Shown here: positions 27,449-36,713 of the stretch, piece after piece | Layout of the letters: each line of letters begins with the position of its first letter | How positions within the stretch are numbered: the stretch's first letter is position 1 | Origin: Cyclobacteriaceae bacterium | GTDB taxonomy: Bacteria > Bacteroidota > Bacteroidia > Cytophagales > Cyclobacteriaceae | Direction: 5' to 3' | DNA: 64,000 nt | Assembly: GCA_020832375.1 (NCBI GenBank) | Contig: JAFIEW010000008.1 | Span: 1-64,000 of the forward strand | Translations under genes and position numbers: made by a program | Notes under the pieces: generated by a model | Databases searched by the model: none | What the model was told of the DNA's origin: nothing | What the model saw: the letters and a program-made list of their open reading frames with translations, nothing else

Positions 27449-28939
27449 ATGAAAAATATATTAATTACATTCATATTATCGGTCTTCTTGTTGGGAATCT
27501 CGTCATGCGATTCAATTCTTGACGTTGACCCATTGTTTACTGAGGATGCAGAGAGTTTCTTCAATACTCCAGAAGACTACGAAAGGGCATTAATTGCCTC
27601 TTATGACTTACTCCAAACATCATACCTCACCAGCTGGATTGGAGAGATGGCTTCTGACAACGCAATAGCAGGTGGTGAAAGTGTCAATGATACCCGTGGA
27701 CTTCATGATATCGCAGATATGAATCATGGTGGCGTCAATGATGAGCTACAGTTAATCATGAGATACAATTATACAGGTATCGCACGATGCAACTTCTTAT
27801 TTGAAGCGAGAGGCCAGCTTGAAAATCTACCTAATGAAGACAGAATTTATGCTGAGGCCTCTTTTCTCAGAGCCTATTTTTACTTTGAGTTGGTTCGCTA
27901 TTTCGGAGATATGCCATTAATTATCGATCGCAGAATAGGTATCGATGAGGCAACACAAATAGACAGAGCACCAGCATCAGAAGTTTATGCACAAATAGAA
28001 AGAGATTTGCTGAATGCTGTAGAACATCTCGAATGGACTAATCCAACAGTTGGGAGAGTGACCAAAGGACCAGCTTTAGCATTGTTAGGTAAAGTGTATC
28101 TCTTTCAAGAAAAGTTTACTCAGGCAGCTGAGGTGCTAGATCGTGTAATCAATGAAGGTCCATATAGTCTGCTACAATTCGAAACTAGCGAAGAGTATAC
28201 AGCAATGTTTACTGTAAATCAGGAAGGTAATAGCGAGTCTGTATTTGAAATTCAGTATACAGGCGTTCAAGGGGGTAGCTTTGATTGTTTTGTTTGCTTG
28301 CAGGGTAATATATCTCCTGGTTTTAACGGGATAAGAAACTTTGTAGGCCCTATTTACGCACCAGGTTTTAGCTACAATCTACCTACCGAAAACCTTTATA
28401 ACTCCTTTGATCCTAATGACCTACGTCGTGATGGTGCAGTGCTCAACATAGATGCATTTATTGCGGCTCAACCAGATCCAAGTGCTATTTCATTTTCAGT
28501 TGGAGGTGGTGGCCATACCGGTTTCTACAACAATAAATATATCCAACGCCAAAATGAACTAGGACTTCCGGACCAAAGACTTACTAGTCCTGTGAACTAC
28601 CGAGTGATCCGATTGCCAGATGTTTATTTGATGGCTGCCGAAGCACACAATAGAGGTGGTGGGAATGACGGACTAGCTCAGCAATACCTTAATAATGTAC
28701 GAGAAAGAGTTGGCTTACCAACAGTCAACGCAACAGGAACATCACTTACAGAGGCTATCTGGCAAGAACGTAGATGGGAACTAGCAGGTGAAGGACTACG
28801 CTTCTGGGATCTTGTAAGAACCGGACAGGCAGCCGCAAATATAGAAGGATTCCAAGTAGGAAAGCATGAGCTATTCCCTATACCACAAGTTGAGATTGAC
28901 TTAGCAGGTGGCAACTGGCAACAAAACCCTAATTATTAA
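27449..28939 (+). CDS. SusD/RagB family glycan-binding lipoprotein
   Basis: A 496-residue surface lipoprotein that caps the SusC barrel and binds the oligosaccharide. The lipoprotein signal peptide ends at C20 (LLGISSC). The alpha-helical TPR-containing SusD fold is evident from AEASFLRAYFYFELVRYFGDMPL (~131-153), typical of the family, and the C-terminal block with VYLMAAEAHNRGG and WQERRWELAGEGLRFWDLVRTG, followed by the terminal HELFPIPQVEIDL. The start lies 17 bases after the SusC stop, implying co-translation as a pair. Confidence 0.97.
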   Translation: MKNILITFILSVFLLGISSCDSILDVDPLFTEDAESFFNTPEDYERALIASYDLLQTSYLTSWIGEMASDNAIAGGESVNDTRGLHDIADMNHGGVNDELQLIMRYNYTGIARCNFLFEARGQLENLPNEDRIYAEASFLRAYFYFELVRYFGDMPLIIDRRIGIDEATQIDRAPASEVYAQIERDLLNAVEHLEWTNPTVGRVTKGPALALLGKVYLFQEKFTQAAEVLDRVINEGPYSLLQFETSEEYTAMFTVNQEGNSESVFEIQYTGVQGGSFDCFVCLQGNISPGFNGIRNFVGPIYAPGFSYNLPTENLYNSFDPNDLRRDGAVLNIDAFIAAQPDPSAISFSVGGGGHTGFYNNKYIQRQNELGLPDQRLTSPVNYRVIRLPDVYLMAAEAHNRGGGNDGLAQQYLNNVRERVGLPTVNATGTSLTEAIWQERRWELAGEGLRFWDLVRTGQAAANIEGFQVGKHELFPIPQVEIDLAGGNWQQNPNY

Positions 28940-28971
28940 TAAATTAATTTCACAACTAACACAATTTAACT

Positions 28972-30324
28972 ATGAAAAAACTTAATGTTTACATGATGCT
29001 TTTCGCTATGCTCTTTTTCTTTGGAGCCTGCAGCGATGATGATGACAATGGGGCAACAAACCCACCGACAGAAGAAGATGCTGGCTTTACCTTTTCTGTT
29101 TCAGATCAAAGCCCAAACATATTAATCTTCACCGCAAACAATGAAAATTTATTGCACCGCTGGGATTTTGGTAATGGATCATCTGCCGAAGGGGCTGAGG
29201 TTGAGGGTAGATTTCCATCAGCTGGAACTTATACCGTTACACTTACCGTAAATAACGCTTTGGGTAGTGCTTCTTCTTCTCAAGAAGTTGTGATTGCTGA
29301 AGACGACTTCACGCTTTTAGACGAAGAACTAGTGAATTTCCTTACTGGAGGCCCTAGTGCGACTGAAGGTAAAACTTGGGTCATAGATTCTTTGAATGCC
29401 GGCCATTTTGGTGTTGGGCCCGCAGATGGCGATTCTCCAGAATTCTTCGCAGCAGGTTCATTAGAAAAACCCAATACTGGTTTATATAATTCTGAATACA
29501 CCTTCACCCTTGATGGTCTGAGATTTAATCAAAACACTAATGGTACAGTATACATACACAATTCATATGCTGAAGAATTCGCAGGTTCCTTTGAAAACTT
29601 ATTTGATTTTTCTGCTCCATTTGAAGCGGATCAGAGTGTCAATTGGTCACTTCTAATTGAAGATGGTGAAAACCCTAAAATCACATTCAATAATTCAAAA
29701 AGCTGGATTGGATTATTTGTTGGTGATGACAGAGAGTATGAAATCCTTGAGATAGAAGAAAACCGTATGGTCATTAGAACTATTCAAGAAAATAACGAAG
29801 ACTTAGCTTGGTATCACACCTTGATCCCAGCTGGATTTGATAGTGGAGGTGCAGAGCCAGAACCTGCAACATTAGCGACGCTTCCTTTAAACTTTGATGA
29901 TCAAACACCAACTCTTACTTCCTTTGAAGGAAATGCTGCAGAAATCATAGATAATCCTGATAAAAGTGGTTTGAACACCAGTAATCGAGTACTACAAATC
30001 ACAAAAGGTGGTGGAGCATTCTTCGCGGGAACATTCTTCGACCTAGAAAACCCGATAACACTTAGTGAAACAGAAGTAACTCTTTCTATATTGATTTGGA
30101 CACCAAAAGAAGTCACCTTCAGAGTTGTCCTTGAAGGGGGTGTGGGTGCCGTACCTGTAGACAGCGAAATAACTGCAACTGAAGAATGGACTGAAGTAAC
30201 CTTTACCTATTCTACAGAAGAGGCAGGTGAGAGAACTAGACTAACTATTATCCCTGATTTTGATGAGGATGACTTTGAACCAGGTGTTGAATACTTTGTT
30301 GACCAAATTAGAGTTGTCGATTAA
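28972..30324 (+). CDS. PKD-domain surface lipoprotein, putative glucan-binding protein
   Basis: A 450-residue lipoprotein (lipobox ending at C20, followed by an acidic surface-export-like tract SDDDD). Residues ~40-108 form a PKD domain (WDFGNG and GTYTVTLTV motifs). A middle region (~120-285) contains many aromatics and no recognised catalytic motif. The C-terminal ~150 residues (~300-450) look like a beta-sandwich carbohydrate-binding module. Its position after SusD is that of a SusE/SusF-like accessory binding protein in glucan loci. A binding role is inferred, not shown. The gene ends just before the tRNA-like hairpin at 30357-30389. Confidence 0.85.
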   Translation: MKKLNVYMMLFAMLFFFGACSDDDDNGATNPPTEEDAGFTFSVSDQSPNILIFTANNENLLHRWDFGNGSSAEGAEVEGRFPSAGTYTVTLTVNNALGSASSSQEVVIAEDDFTLLDEELVNFLTGGPSATEGKTWVIDSLNAGHFGVGPADGDSPEFFAAGSLEKPNTGLYNSEYTFTLDGLRFNQNTNGTVYIHNSYAEEFAGSFENLFDFSAPFEADQSVNWSLLIEDGENPKITFNNSKSWIGLFVGDDREYEILEIEENRMVIRTIQENNEDLAWYHTLIPAGFDSGGAEPEPATLATLPLNFDDQTPTLTSFEGNAAEIIDNPDKSGLNTSNRVLQITKGGGAFFAGTFFDLENPITLSETEVTLSILIWTPKEVTFRVVLEGGVGAVPVDSEITATEEWTEVTFTYSTEEAGERTRLTIIPDFDEDDFEPGVEYFVDQIRVVD

Positions 30325-30336
30325 TTATTAATTCAA

Positions 30337-30389
30337 AAGTAGTTATCACTACTTACAGCTGTGAGGGGGTTCGAATCCCCCTTACAGCT
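30337..30389 (+). other. Tandem hairpins with a tRNA acceptor/T-arm minihelix
   Basis: Hairpin 1 (30337-30354): arms AAGTAGT and ACTACTT around TATC. Hairpin 2 (30357-30389): a 13-base-pair stem, arms AGCTGTGAGGGGG and CCCCCTTACAGCT, closing a 7-base TTCGAAT loop. Bases 30365-30381 match a tRNA T-arm exactly (GGGGG, TTCGAAT, CCCCC), and the outer 7 pairs (GCTGTGA with TTACAGC) imitate an acceptor stem followed by TCA. There is no D arm or anticodon arm, so it is not a tRNA gene. No T-tract follows. It lies between the binding-protein genes and the glycosidase genes. Confidence 0.7.
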
Positions 30390-30436
30390 CAAAAAATAGC
30401 CCACGGATGGGGCAAGAAATTTTAAAACAAACAACT

Positions 30437-31561
30437 ATGAATAGGCTCATTCCAATCTTAAGTATTTTATTTCTCACGCTGACACTTTGGTCATGTGATG
30501 AAGACGATAATAACGAAGTCCAGCCCGCACCTCCTAACAATCTTTTGTTACAAGTTGAAATGACTAATGAGGCAGAAGGTGAGGTAGAAATCACTTTCAA
30601 TGCCAACCTGAGCAATTTTTTTCGACTCTTCACTGGTGACAGCGATGAATTCCAAGAATTCCAGTCTGGTCAAACGGTGGCTCACACTTATAACCAAAGC
30701 GGTGAGTTCACCATCAGGGTTCAAGCTCATACCACATCAGAAGTATTCATTGCTGAAGAAAGAGAATTAACTATCGATTTGAGAGATATCGACCCAAACG
30801 CTGGGTTTGAAAGTCCTGAATCTTACGAGGGCTACAAGCTAGTATGGAGAGATGAATTTGACGGGAATACCCTTTCAAACGACTGGGTACATGATATTGG
30901 TACAGGCGCATCAATAGGATTAAATGGCTGGGGAAATAATGAATTGCAATATTACAGACAGGAAAATACTAAAATAGAAGATGGATTCCTGATTATTGAG
31001 GCGCGGAGAGAAGGCTTTGGAGGTAGAAATTTCACCTCCTCAAGAATAAAGACAGAAGGGCAACAATCTTTTGCTTTTGGTAGAATCGATATCAGAGCTC
31101 GCATGCCATATGGCCAAGGTATATGGCCCGCACTATGGATGCTAGGTGATAGCCATTCTGATATAGGCTGGCCTGCTTGCGGTGAAATAGACATTATGGA
31201 AATGATCGGAGGCGAAGAAAATAGAGTTCATGGCACACTTCACTGGCTACAACCTTCGTCAAGTGGTGGATTCCATGCAGAATTTGGTCACTCAAAAAGG
31301 CTCAGCACAGGAACGTTGGCCGATCAATTCCACGTTTTTTCTCTTGTTTGGGATGAGAGCACTATCACCTTTATGCTTGATGATCAAGCCTACGGTTCAA
31401 TTGATCTTAGACCAAGCCACATGGCTGCATTTAAAGAAAAATTCTTTTTCATCTTTAATGTCGCGGTGGGAGGAAACTGGCCTGGAAGCCCAGATAGTAC
31501 ATCCACCTATCCTCAGCAAATGGTTGTAGATTATGTTCGTGTATTTCAAAAAGTTGACTAA
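30437..31561 (+). CDS. GH16 endo-beta-1,3-glucanase (laminarinase), lipoprotein
   Basis: Start chosen at 30437 because the resulting signal peptide (MNRLIPILSILFLTLTLWSC) ends in a lipobox at C20 and is followed by an acidic DEDD tract; the frame is open to 30407. Mature protein: an N-terminal PKD-like domain (~35-115) and a GH16 catalytic domain (~130-374). The catalytic signature GEIDIME gives nucleophile E250, assisting D252 and acid/base E255. GWGNNELQYY and the WPALWMLG segment are typical of laminarinase-type GH16 enzymes. It should cleave beta-1,3-glucan at the cell surface. The gene follows the tRNA-like hairpin and precedes GH3 by 18 bases. Confidence 0.94.
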   Translation: MNRLIPILSILFLTLTLWSCDEDDNNEVQPAPPNNLLLQVEMTNEAEGEVEITFNANLSNFFRLFTGDSDEFQEFQSGQTVAHTYNQSGEFTIRVQAHTTSEVFIAEERELTIDLRDIDPNAGFESPESYEGYKLVWRDEFDGNTLSNDWVHDIGTGASIGLNGWGNNELQYYRQENTKIEDGFLIIEARREGFGGRNFTSSRIKTEGQQSFAFGRIDIRARMPYGQGIWPALWMLGDSHSDIGWPACGEIDIMEMIGGEENRVHGTLHWLQPSSSGGFHAEFGHSKRLSTGTLADQFHVFSLVWDESTITFMLDDQAYGSIDLRPSHMAAFKEKFFFIFNVAVGGNWPGSPDSTSTYPQQMVVDYVRVFQKVD

Positions 31562-31579
31562 CTATTAATTAAAAAAAAA

Positions 31580-33868
31580 ATGACATCACTGAGTATATGC
31601 AAGTTCAGTACCTTATTCACTCTTTTGTTGATCACTCCTTTCTTGGGTAGGACTCAAGATCGTAATATAACTTCTAAAGTTGATTCATTGCTATCCATCA
31701 TGACTTTGGATGAGAAAATCGGACAACTCAATCAATATTCTGTTGGAGCTGAACTAACGGGTCCAGGTAGCAAAGAAGGTCAGGACAGCATTAGATACGA
31801 GCATCTAAAAAATGGCCAAGTAGGTTCTGTTTTGAATTTAGTGGGTGCCAAAGAAACCGCAGATTTACAGCGCTTTGTAATGGAAAACTCACGCCTTAAG
31901 ATACCGATGCTCTTCGCATATGATGTTATTCATGGATACAAAACGATGTTTCCAATTCCATTAGGTGAAAGCGCTTCTTGGAATTTAGAGTTGATGCAAG
32001 AAACCGCAGCGGCAGCGGCTAAGGAAGCTGCAGCGGCTGGTATACATTGGACCTTCGCTCCCATGATTGATGTTTCTGTAGATCCTCGATGGGGACGAGT
32101 AATGGAAGGTGGCGGTGAAGATCCATACCTCAATTCCGTAATTGGAGTTGCAAGGATCAAAGGTTTTCAAGGTGAATCTCTGTCCGACCCCTTTACGATA
32201 GCAGCCTGTGCAAAGCATTTTGCAGGGTATGGATATGGGGAAGCGGGTATGGATTACAACAATGTCATTGTCAACCGGGAAACACTATTAAATCAGATCA
32301 TCCCTCCATTTAAAGCGGCCGCAGATGCGGGTGTAGCCACCTTCATGAATGCTTTTAACGATATCGACGGTATACCTTCTACTGCCAATCAATATCTACA
32401 ACGTAAGCTTTTAAGAGGTGATTGGGGCTTTGAGGGTGTGATGGTATCAGATTGGAACTCTATCGGTGAGATCATGAGTCATGGTGTGGCGAAAGACCTC
32501 AAAGATGCAGCAAGACAAGCCATTCTAGCGGGATCTGATATTGACATGGAAGCCTCTGCCTACGTCAATCATCTCAAGGAACTTGTGGAAGAAGGTACGG
32601 TTTCCATTGACTTAATCGACGAGGCAGTAAGAAGAGTATTATACCTTAAGTATGAATTAGGTCTTTTTGACAATCCTTATGCGTATAGCGACGAGGCAAG
32701 AGAAAAAGAGGTGATTCTCAGCGAAGAAATGATGGCACTTAGCAAAAGAGCTGCCTTAGAGTCGATGGTCTTACTAAAAAATGAGAACCAACTTTTACCA
32801 TTAGATCCGAGCAAAAAAACAGCTGTCATCGGCCCATTGGCAAAAGATAAAGACAGTCCGCTAGGTAACTGGAGAGCAAAAGCTGAAAGTAACTCAGCTG
32901 TAAGTTTATGGGAAGCCTTAGAAAAAAGGAATTTCAAAGCACTCACTCATGAGGAAGGATGCAAACTAAGTGTAGGAAAAAATAACTTTTTTGAAGTGCT
33001 TACTATTGAAGAAGAAGATAGATCTAGCTTTGCTTCAGCGATAGAAGCTGCAAAATCTAGTGAGCAAGTGATCATGGTTTTAGGAGAAACCGCTTTCATG
33101 TCAGGTGAAGGGAGAAGCCGCTCCAGCATTGAATTAGCAGGTCTTCAAAAGGAATTACTGAAAGCTGTATATGAGGTGAATCAAAATATTGTTCTAGTGC
33201 TAATGAATGGCCGGCCTCTTGCCTTAAGCTGGGAAGATGAACATATTCCGGCAATATTGGAAACATGGCACCTTGGTCATATGGGGGCTGAAGCAATTGC
33301 TGATGTACTATTGGGGGAGTATAATCCTCATGGCAAATTACCAATAAGTTTTCCAAGAGCAACCGGGCAAATTCCTGTGCAATACAACCATAAAACCACA
33401 GGAAGACCAAACACGCAAGGGGGGCAGGTATTTTTCACTCATCACAATGATATAGAAAGAACAGCCCTCTACCCTTTCGGATTCGGATTATCCTATTCTA
33501 CATTCGAGTATTCTGATTTTAAAATAAATGCGACAGAAATGACCGCATCAGGTAGCATTAAAGCTAGTATTGTGGTAAAAAACAGCTCTGATATAGACGG
33601 ATATGAGGTGGTACAACTTTACCTACAAGACGTAGTAGGCAGTGTGACAAGGCCAGTAAAAGAGTTAAAAGGATTTGAGAGGGTAAAACTAAAAGCTGGC
33701 GAATCAAAAACAATCTCCTTCGAAATCACGGAGGATCAATTAAAATTTTATCGAGCTAATGAAACTTTCGGTTCTGAACCTGGTGAATTCCGGGTATTTA
33801 TTGGACCCCATTCAGCGATTGATGAATATTTAAGCTTTGAATTAATTGACGATAGACTTAAAAATTGA
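31580..33868 (+). CDS. GH3 beta-glucosidase (BglX-like)
   Basis: A 762-residue exo-acting glycoside hydrolase. Signal peptide (~1-24). GH3 N-terminal TIM-barrel domain with WTFAPMIDVSVDPRWGR and the AKHF motif (211-214); nucleophile D291 in GVMVSDWNS. The GH3 C-terminal alpha/beta domain (ML LLKNENQLLPL region ~395-620) is followed by a fibronectin type III-like domain (~665-750). Length and order match BglX-type periplasmic beta-glucosidases. It should trim glucose from imported laminari-oligosaccharides. It is the second of three glycosidase genes in the locus. Confidence 0.96.
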   Translation: MTSLSICKFSTLFTLLLITPFLGRTQDRNITSKVDSLLSIMTLDEKIGQLNQYSVGAELTGPGSKEGQDSIRYEHLKNGQVGSVLNLVGAKETADLQRFVMENSRLKIPMLFAYDVIHGYKTMFPIPLGESASWNLELMQETAAAAAKEAAAAGIHWTFAPMIDVSVDPRWGRVMEGGGEDPYLNSVIGVARIKGFQGESLSDPFTIAACAKHFAGYGYGEAGMDYNNVIVNRETLLNQIIPPFKAAADAGVATFMNAFNDIDGIPSTANQYLQRKLLRGDWGFEGVMVSDWNSIGEIMSHGVAKDLKDAARQAILAGSDIDMEASAYVNHLKELVEEGTVSIDLIDEAVRRVLYLKYELGLFDNPYAYSDEAREKEVILSEEMMALSKRAALESMVLLKNENQLLPLDPSKKTAVIGPLAKDKDSPLGNWRAKAESNSAVSLWEALEKRNFKALTHEEGCKLSVGKNNFFEVLTIEEEDRSSFASAIEAAKSSEQVIMVLGETAFMSGEGRSRSSIELAGLQKELLKAVYEVNQNIVLVLMNGRPLALSWEDEHIPAILETWHLGHMGAEAIADVLLGEYNPHGKLPISFPRATGQIPVQYNHKTTGRPNTQGGQVFFTHHNDIERTALYPFGFGLSYSTFEYSDFKINATEMTASGSIKASIVVKNSSDIDGYEVVQLYLQDVVGSVTRPVKELKGFERVKLKAGESKTISFEITEDQLKFYRANETFGSEPGEFRVFIGPHSAIDEYLSFELIDDRLKN

Positions 33869-33934
33869 ATCAATCCTAGATTAGCCTTGAAAAGGTCAAT
33901 CCAACTTAAATAAGTCCATCACTTAAAAATATAT

Positions 33935-34759
33935 ATGAAAAGCGGCATAAACTCTATTTTAATTGCACTGAGCAGCTTCATCTTGATCATGTCATGTGGA
34001 TGTTCAAAAGCACAAGATAGCAACCTTATATGGGAAGATAACTTTAATAATGGGCTTAACCTTGAAAATTGGACCATAGATCTTGGTGATGGCTGCCCTG
34101 AATTATGTGGGTGGGGTAACAATGAACTCCAAACTTACACTGACAATACTGAAAACCTAAGAATAGAAGATGGAAAGCTGATTATAGAAGCTCATTCTGT
34201 AGAAGGAAAGAATGCTTTTAGCTCAGCTAAAATTCTTACTGAAGGCAAATCAGATTGGACTTATGGTTACTTTGAAATCAGAGCGAAACTACCCAGTACT
34301 AAGGGTACTTGGCCTGCCATTTGGATGCTTCCATCTAAAGGAAAGGATAGAAAGTGGCCGCTAGATGGAGAAATCGACATCATGGAACATGTTGGCTACA
34401 ACCCTAATATGATCTATGGCAGTATCCACACGGATGCATACAACCATATTAAAGGAACAGAAAAAACAGACAGCATCTTTTTAAATGATGCTTCAACTAA
34501 TTTTCATGTTTACGCACTCAATTGGACTGAAGACAGACTGCAATGGTTTGTAAATGGAAAAATGTACAATGAAATTATCAAAAAAGATACCGACGGCCCT
34601 TCAGAATGGCCATTTGATCAACCTTATCACTTGATCATTAATCTAGCTGTAGGAGGAAATTGGGGGGGTAAAAAGGGTATTGATGAAACTTCGTGGCCAG
34701 ATCAATTAGTGATCGATTATGTAAAAGTATACGAGACGTTTCCGCATGAAGCGCATTAA
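33935..34759 (+). CDS. GH16 beta-glucanase, lipoprotein
   Basis: A second, shorter GH16 enzyme of 274 residues, with no accessory domain. Lipoprotein signal peptide with candidate cysteines C21/C23 (LIMSCGCS). Catalytic motif GEIDIMEHVGY gives E146, D148 and E151. GWGNNELQTYTDN and WPAIWMLP segments align with the other GH16 of the locus. It is likely an endo-beta-1,3-glucanase that handles a different chain length or branch pattern than the first. It is the last gene of the operon and an intrinsic terminator follows. Confidence 0.94.
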   Translation: MKSGINSILIALSSFILIMSCGCSKAQDSNLIWEDNFNNGLNLENWTIDLGDGCPELCGWGNNELQTYTDNTENLRIEDGKLIIEAHSVEGKNAFSSAKILTEGKSDWTYGYFEIRAKLPSTKGTWPAIWMLPSKGKDRKWPLDGEIDIMEHVGYNPNMIYGSIHTDAYNHIKGTEKTDSIFLNDASTNFHVYALNWTEDRLQWFVNGKMYNEIIKKDTDGPSEWPFDQPYHLIINLAVGGNWGGKKGIDETSWPDQLVIDYVKVYETFPHEAH

Positions 34760-34785
34760 AATATAGTGTTTGTTTGTATGTTGTG

Positions 34786-34819
34786 AAAGGCCCTGATCAT
34801 GTTGTCAGGGCTTTTTTTT
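34786..34819 (+). terminator. Intrinsic terminator of the glucan-utilisation operon
   Basis: Stem with arms AAGGCCCTGA and TCAGGGCTTT around a 7-9 base loop, followed by a run of nine T. It is 27 bases after the GH16 stop on the plus strand. Past it, 34820-35043 shows nothing recognisable. Confidence 0.92.
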
Positions 34820-35043
34820 TGGCGAGCATTGAGGGAGTATTGGGTAACTTAAATAGTCTAAGTTAAAACATATACTCAATCGATGCATGCTATCTGCAAT
34901 TTGGGACGCTACAGTATAATTGATAGCTCAAGCTATAAATAAGAAAAAATGTAGGACCTAAAAATTTAACGTACGATTCTATAACCTAAAATGTGATGCT
35001 AGACTAAATTAACCAAAAGTTGAAATCAAATAATACATAATAT

Positions 35044-36387
35044 TTAATCCTTTAAAGGAACTATCCAAGAGTGAGGCCTGAAAGGATACCATTTTTCAGT
35101 CGCCAAATCAACCTCAGGGTCGATCAATAGTTGAAAAGGTCTACCATTAAGGCTCGCTTTTACATCAGCATAAACCTCCACCTTCTCATAGCCTTCTGCC
35201 TGATACTTCCTTTTGAGGTACTGAGCATACTGCCACACCATGTCCGGTTTAGTTCCTATCCTTGACGCTTGTTTTGGTGTAATATCTGGGTTTTTGTACG
35301 GGGAATGAACCTCCAACTCACCATCTTTAATCACTCTAAAGCTTGCATTGCCCGACTTAGAGCGCAGCATCATGTGCCAAGAAAGTCGATGACCTTCTTC
35401 TGTCCAATGTACATTACCAGGGTACAGCCAATGCCTCAGGGGTAAAAGTACCATAAAAGCAAAAAACACCACCCAAGTAAATTTAATTGCACTCTTTTGC
35501 CAATCACTATGAATTAAAGATTGCTGAACATTGTCTAAAGAAACAATTGGTCTTTTTCTAAAAAAGAAAGCTCTTACTTTATCTTTCTCAAAGAAAAATA
35601 CTGACATGGCCAACATCATATAAGGGAAGATACCAATTTTAAAAACAAAACTATTGAAAAGGTGAAAAAAGAAAGCGGCAGGAACAGTATATTTTCGGGT
35701 CTTTTTCCAAAGTAGCAAAGGTACAATGGCACCATCAAACAATATCCCCATATAGGCAACGAAGTATTGATACCACTCCTGAGCTAAGAGGGGACCAATA
35801 ATAGGATAATCTTTTTTATAATTAAACCATAAGCTTACAGGCTTTGCCTGTATCCAATCAGGATATATCTTTGCTATTGCCGCATAGGTATAAACAATGA
35901 ACATGAGCCAAATGAAAGAAAGCTGGGTCCATTGAGGTACAAATAGCTTCTCTTTGGTTCTTCCTTGTTTTACATCTAAGGAGAAATATTTGTGTGCGGG
36001 TAAAAATATGAATAATGCTGTGAGTAAAACCATCAGGTAATAGTGGTTATTATAACTCGTTTTTTGCATCAAGTATACACTTGTCCACATGAAAAAATAC
36101 AATGTAGCTGCGATCCGGTAGTGGTAGCCTAGCATAATGCCAAGACCACAAATCCCCATAAAAATAAAATAATAGTACATCCCATCGCCTGGTAAAGGCT
36201 GAAGCCATGGATGGAAGGAGATAAATGAAAAGTTGAAATTGGGCGCTACAAAAACTCTACCCACCCAACCAGTAAGGACTGCTCCGACACCCTCTAAAAA
36301 CAACAGTAAACCAAAGCCTATACGGAATAAGGCCAAAGGAGCAATATCTACTGGCTTAAAAAGTAATTTATCGAACTTCTCTTGCAT
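35044..36387 (-). CDS. HTTM-domain membrane protein (vitamin K-dependent carboxylase-like)
   Basis: A 447-residue polytopic protein of the HTTM family, which is related to the membrane domain of gamma-glutamyl carboxylase. The N-terminal block PVDIAPLALFRIGFGLLLFLEG is characteristic. About seven to eight membrane helices span ~15-300 with the conserved KTSYNNHYYLMVLLT segment. The C-terminal ~115 residues form a soluble domain (W-rich, HWTEEGHRLSWHMMLR). The catalytic lysine of eukaryotic carboxylase cannot be assigned here. Function in bacteria is not established. Monocistronic, divergent from the patatin gene. Confidence 0.88.
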   Translation of the reverse strand: MQEKFDKLLFKPVDIAPLALFRIGFGLLLFLEGVGAVLTGWVGRVFVAPNFNFSFISFHPWLQPLPGDGMYYYFIFMGICGLGIMLGYHYRIAATLYFFMWTSVYLMQKTSYNNHYYLMVLLTALFIFLPAHKYFSLDVKQGRTKEKLFVPQWTQLSFIWLMFIVYTYAAIAKIYPDWIQAKPVSLWFNYKKDYPIIGPLLAQEWYQYFVAYMGILFDGAIVPLLLWKKTRKYTVPAAFFFHLFNSFVFKIGIFPYMMLAMSVFFFEKDKVRAFFFRKRPIVSLDNVQQSLIHSDWQKSAIKFTWVVFFAFMVLLPLRHWLYPGNVHWTEEGHRLSWHMMLRSKSGNASFRVIKDGELEVHSPYKNPDITPKQASRIGTKPDMVWQYAQYLKRKYQAEGYEKVEVYADVKASLNGRPFQLLIDPEVDLATEKWYPFRPHSWIVPLKD

Positions 36388-36713
36388 GCAATTGTAATAT
36401 TTGAGTAATAATTAGACATAGGAATCTAGTGAATCATCAAGCTTTATTCTGATAATGAGAGCAAATTAGTGAATTTATCTAAATGTATCTTGTAGAAGAC
36501 ATGAATTAACAGGAGCTAAACTAAAAGATGGCTTAACATCCAGAACGCACTTTAGCTGACCGTATAGACCTGGAGAGTTTGTACCCTGATTCCCCGCTGG
36601 CATAAAACAGTCGCTTTTCTTTTTTTAAAGTCAATCAATGACTTTTTATATTCGTTAACAATATTGGTCTTACATATTCCCATTAGATTTGCCAAAAATT
36701 ATTAATCATCCAC
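36388..36713. other. Divergent intergenic region with a small hairpin
   Basis: 326 bases that must contain promoters for the HTTM protein and the patatin gene. A 7-base hairpin (AAAGTCA at 36627-36633 and TGACTTT at 36639-36645) with TT after it on the plus strand lies ~70 bases before the patatin start and could be a leader structure or attenuator. Nothing else was recognised. Confidence 0.4.

Noticed and set aside
30337-30392. Complete tRNA gene
   Set aside because: T-arm and acceptor-like stem are present but there is no D arm, no anticodon arm and no 5' acceptor at the right distance.
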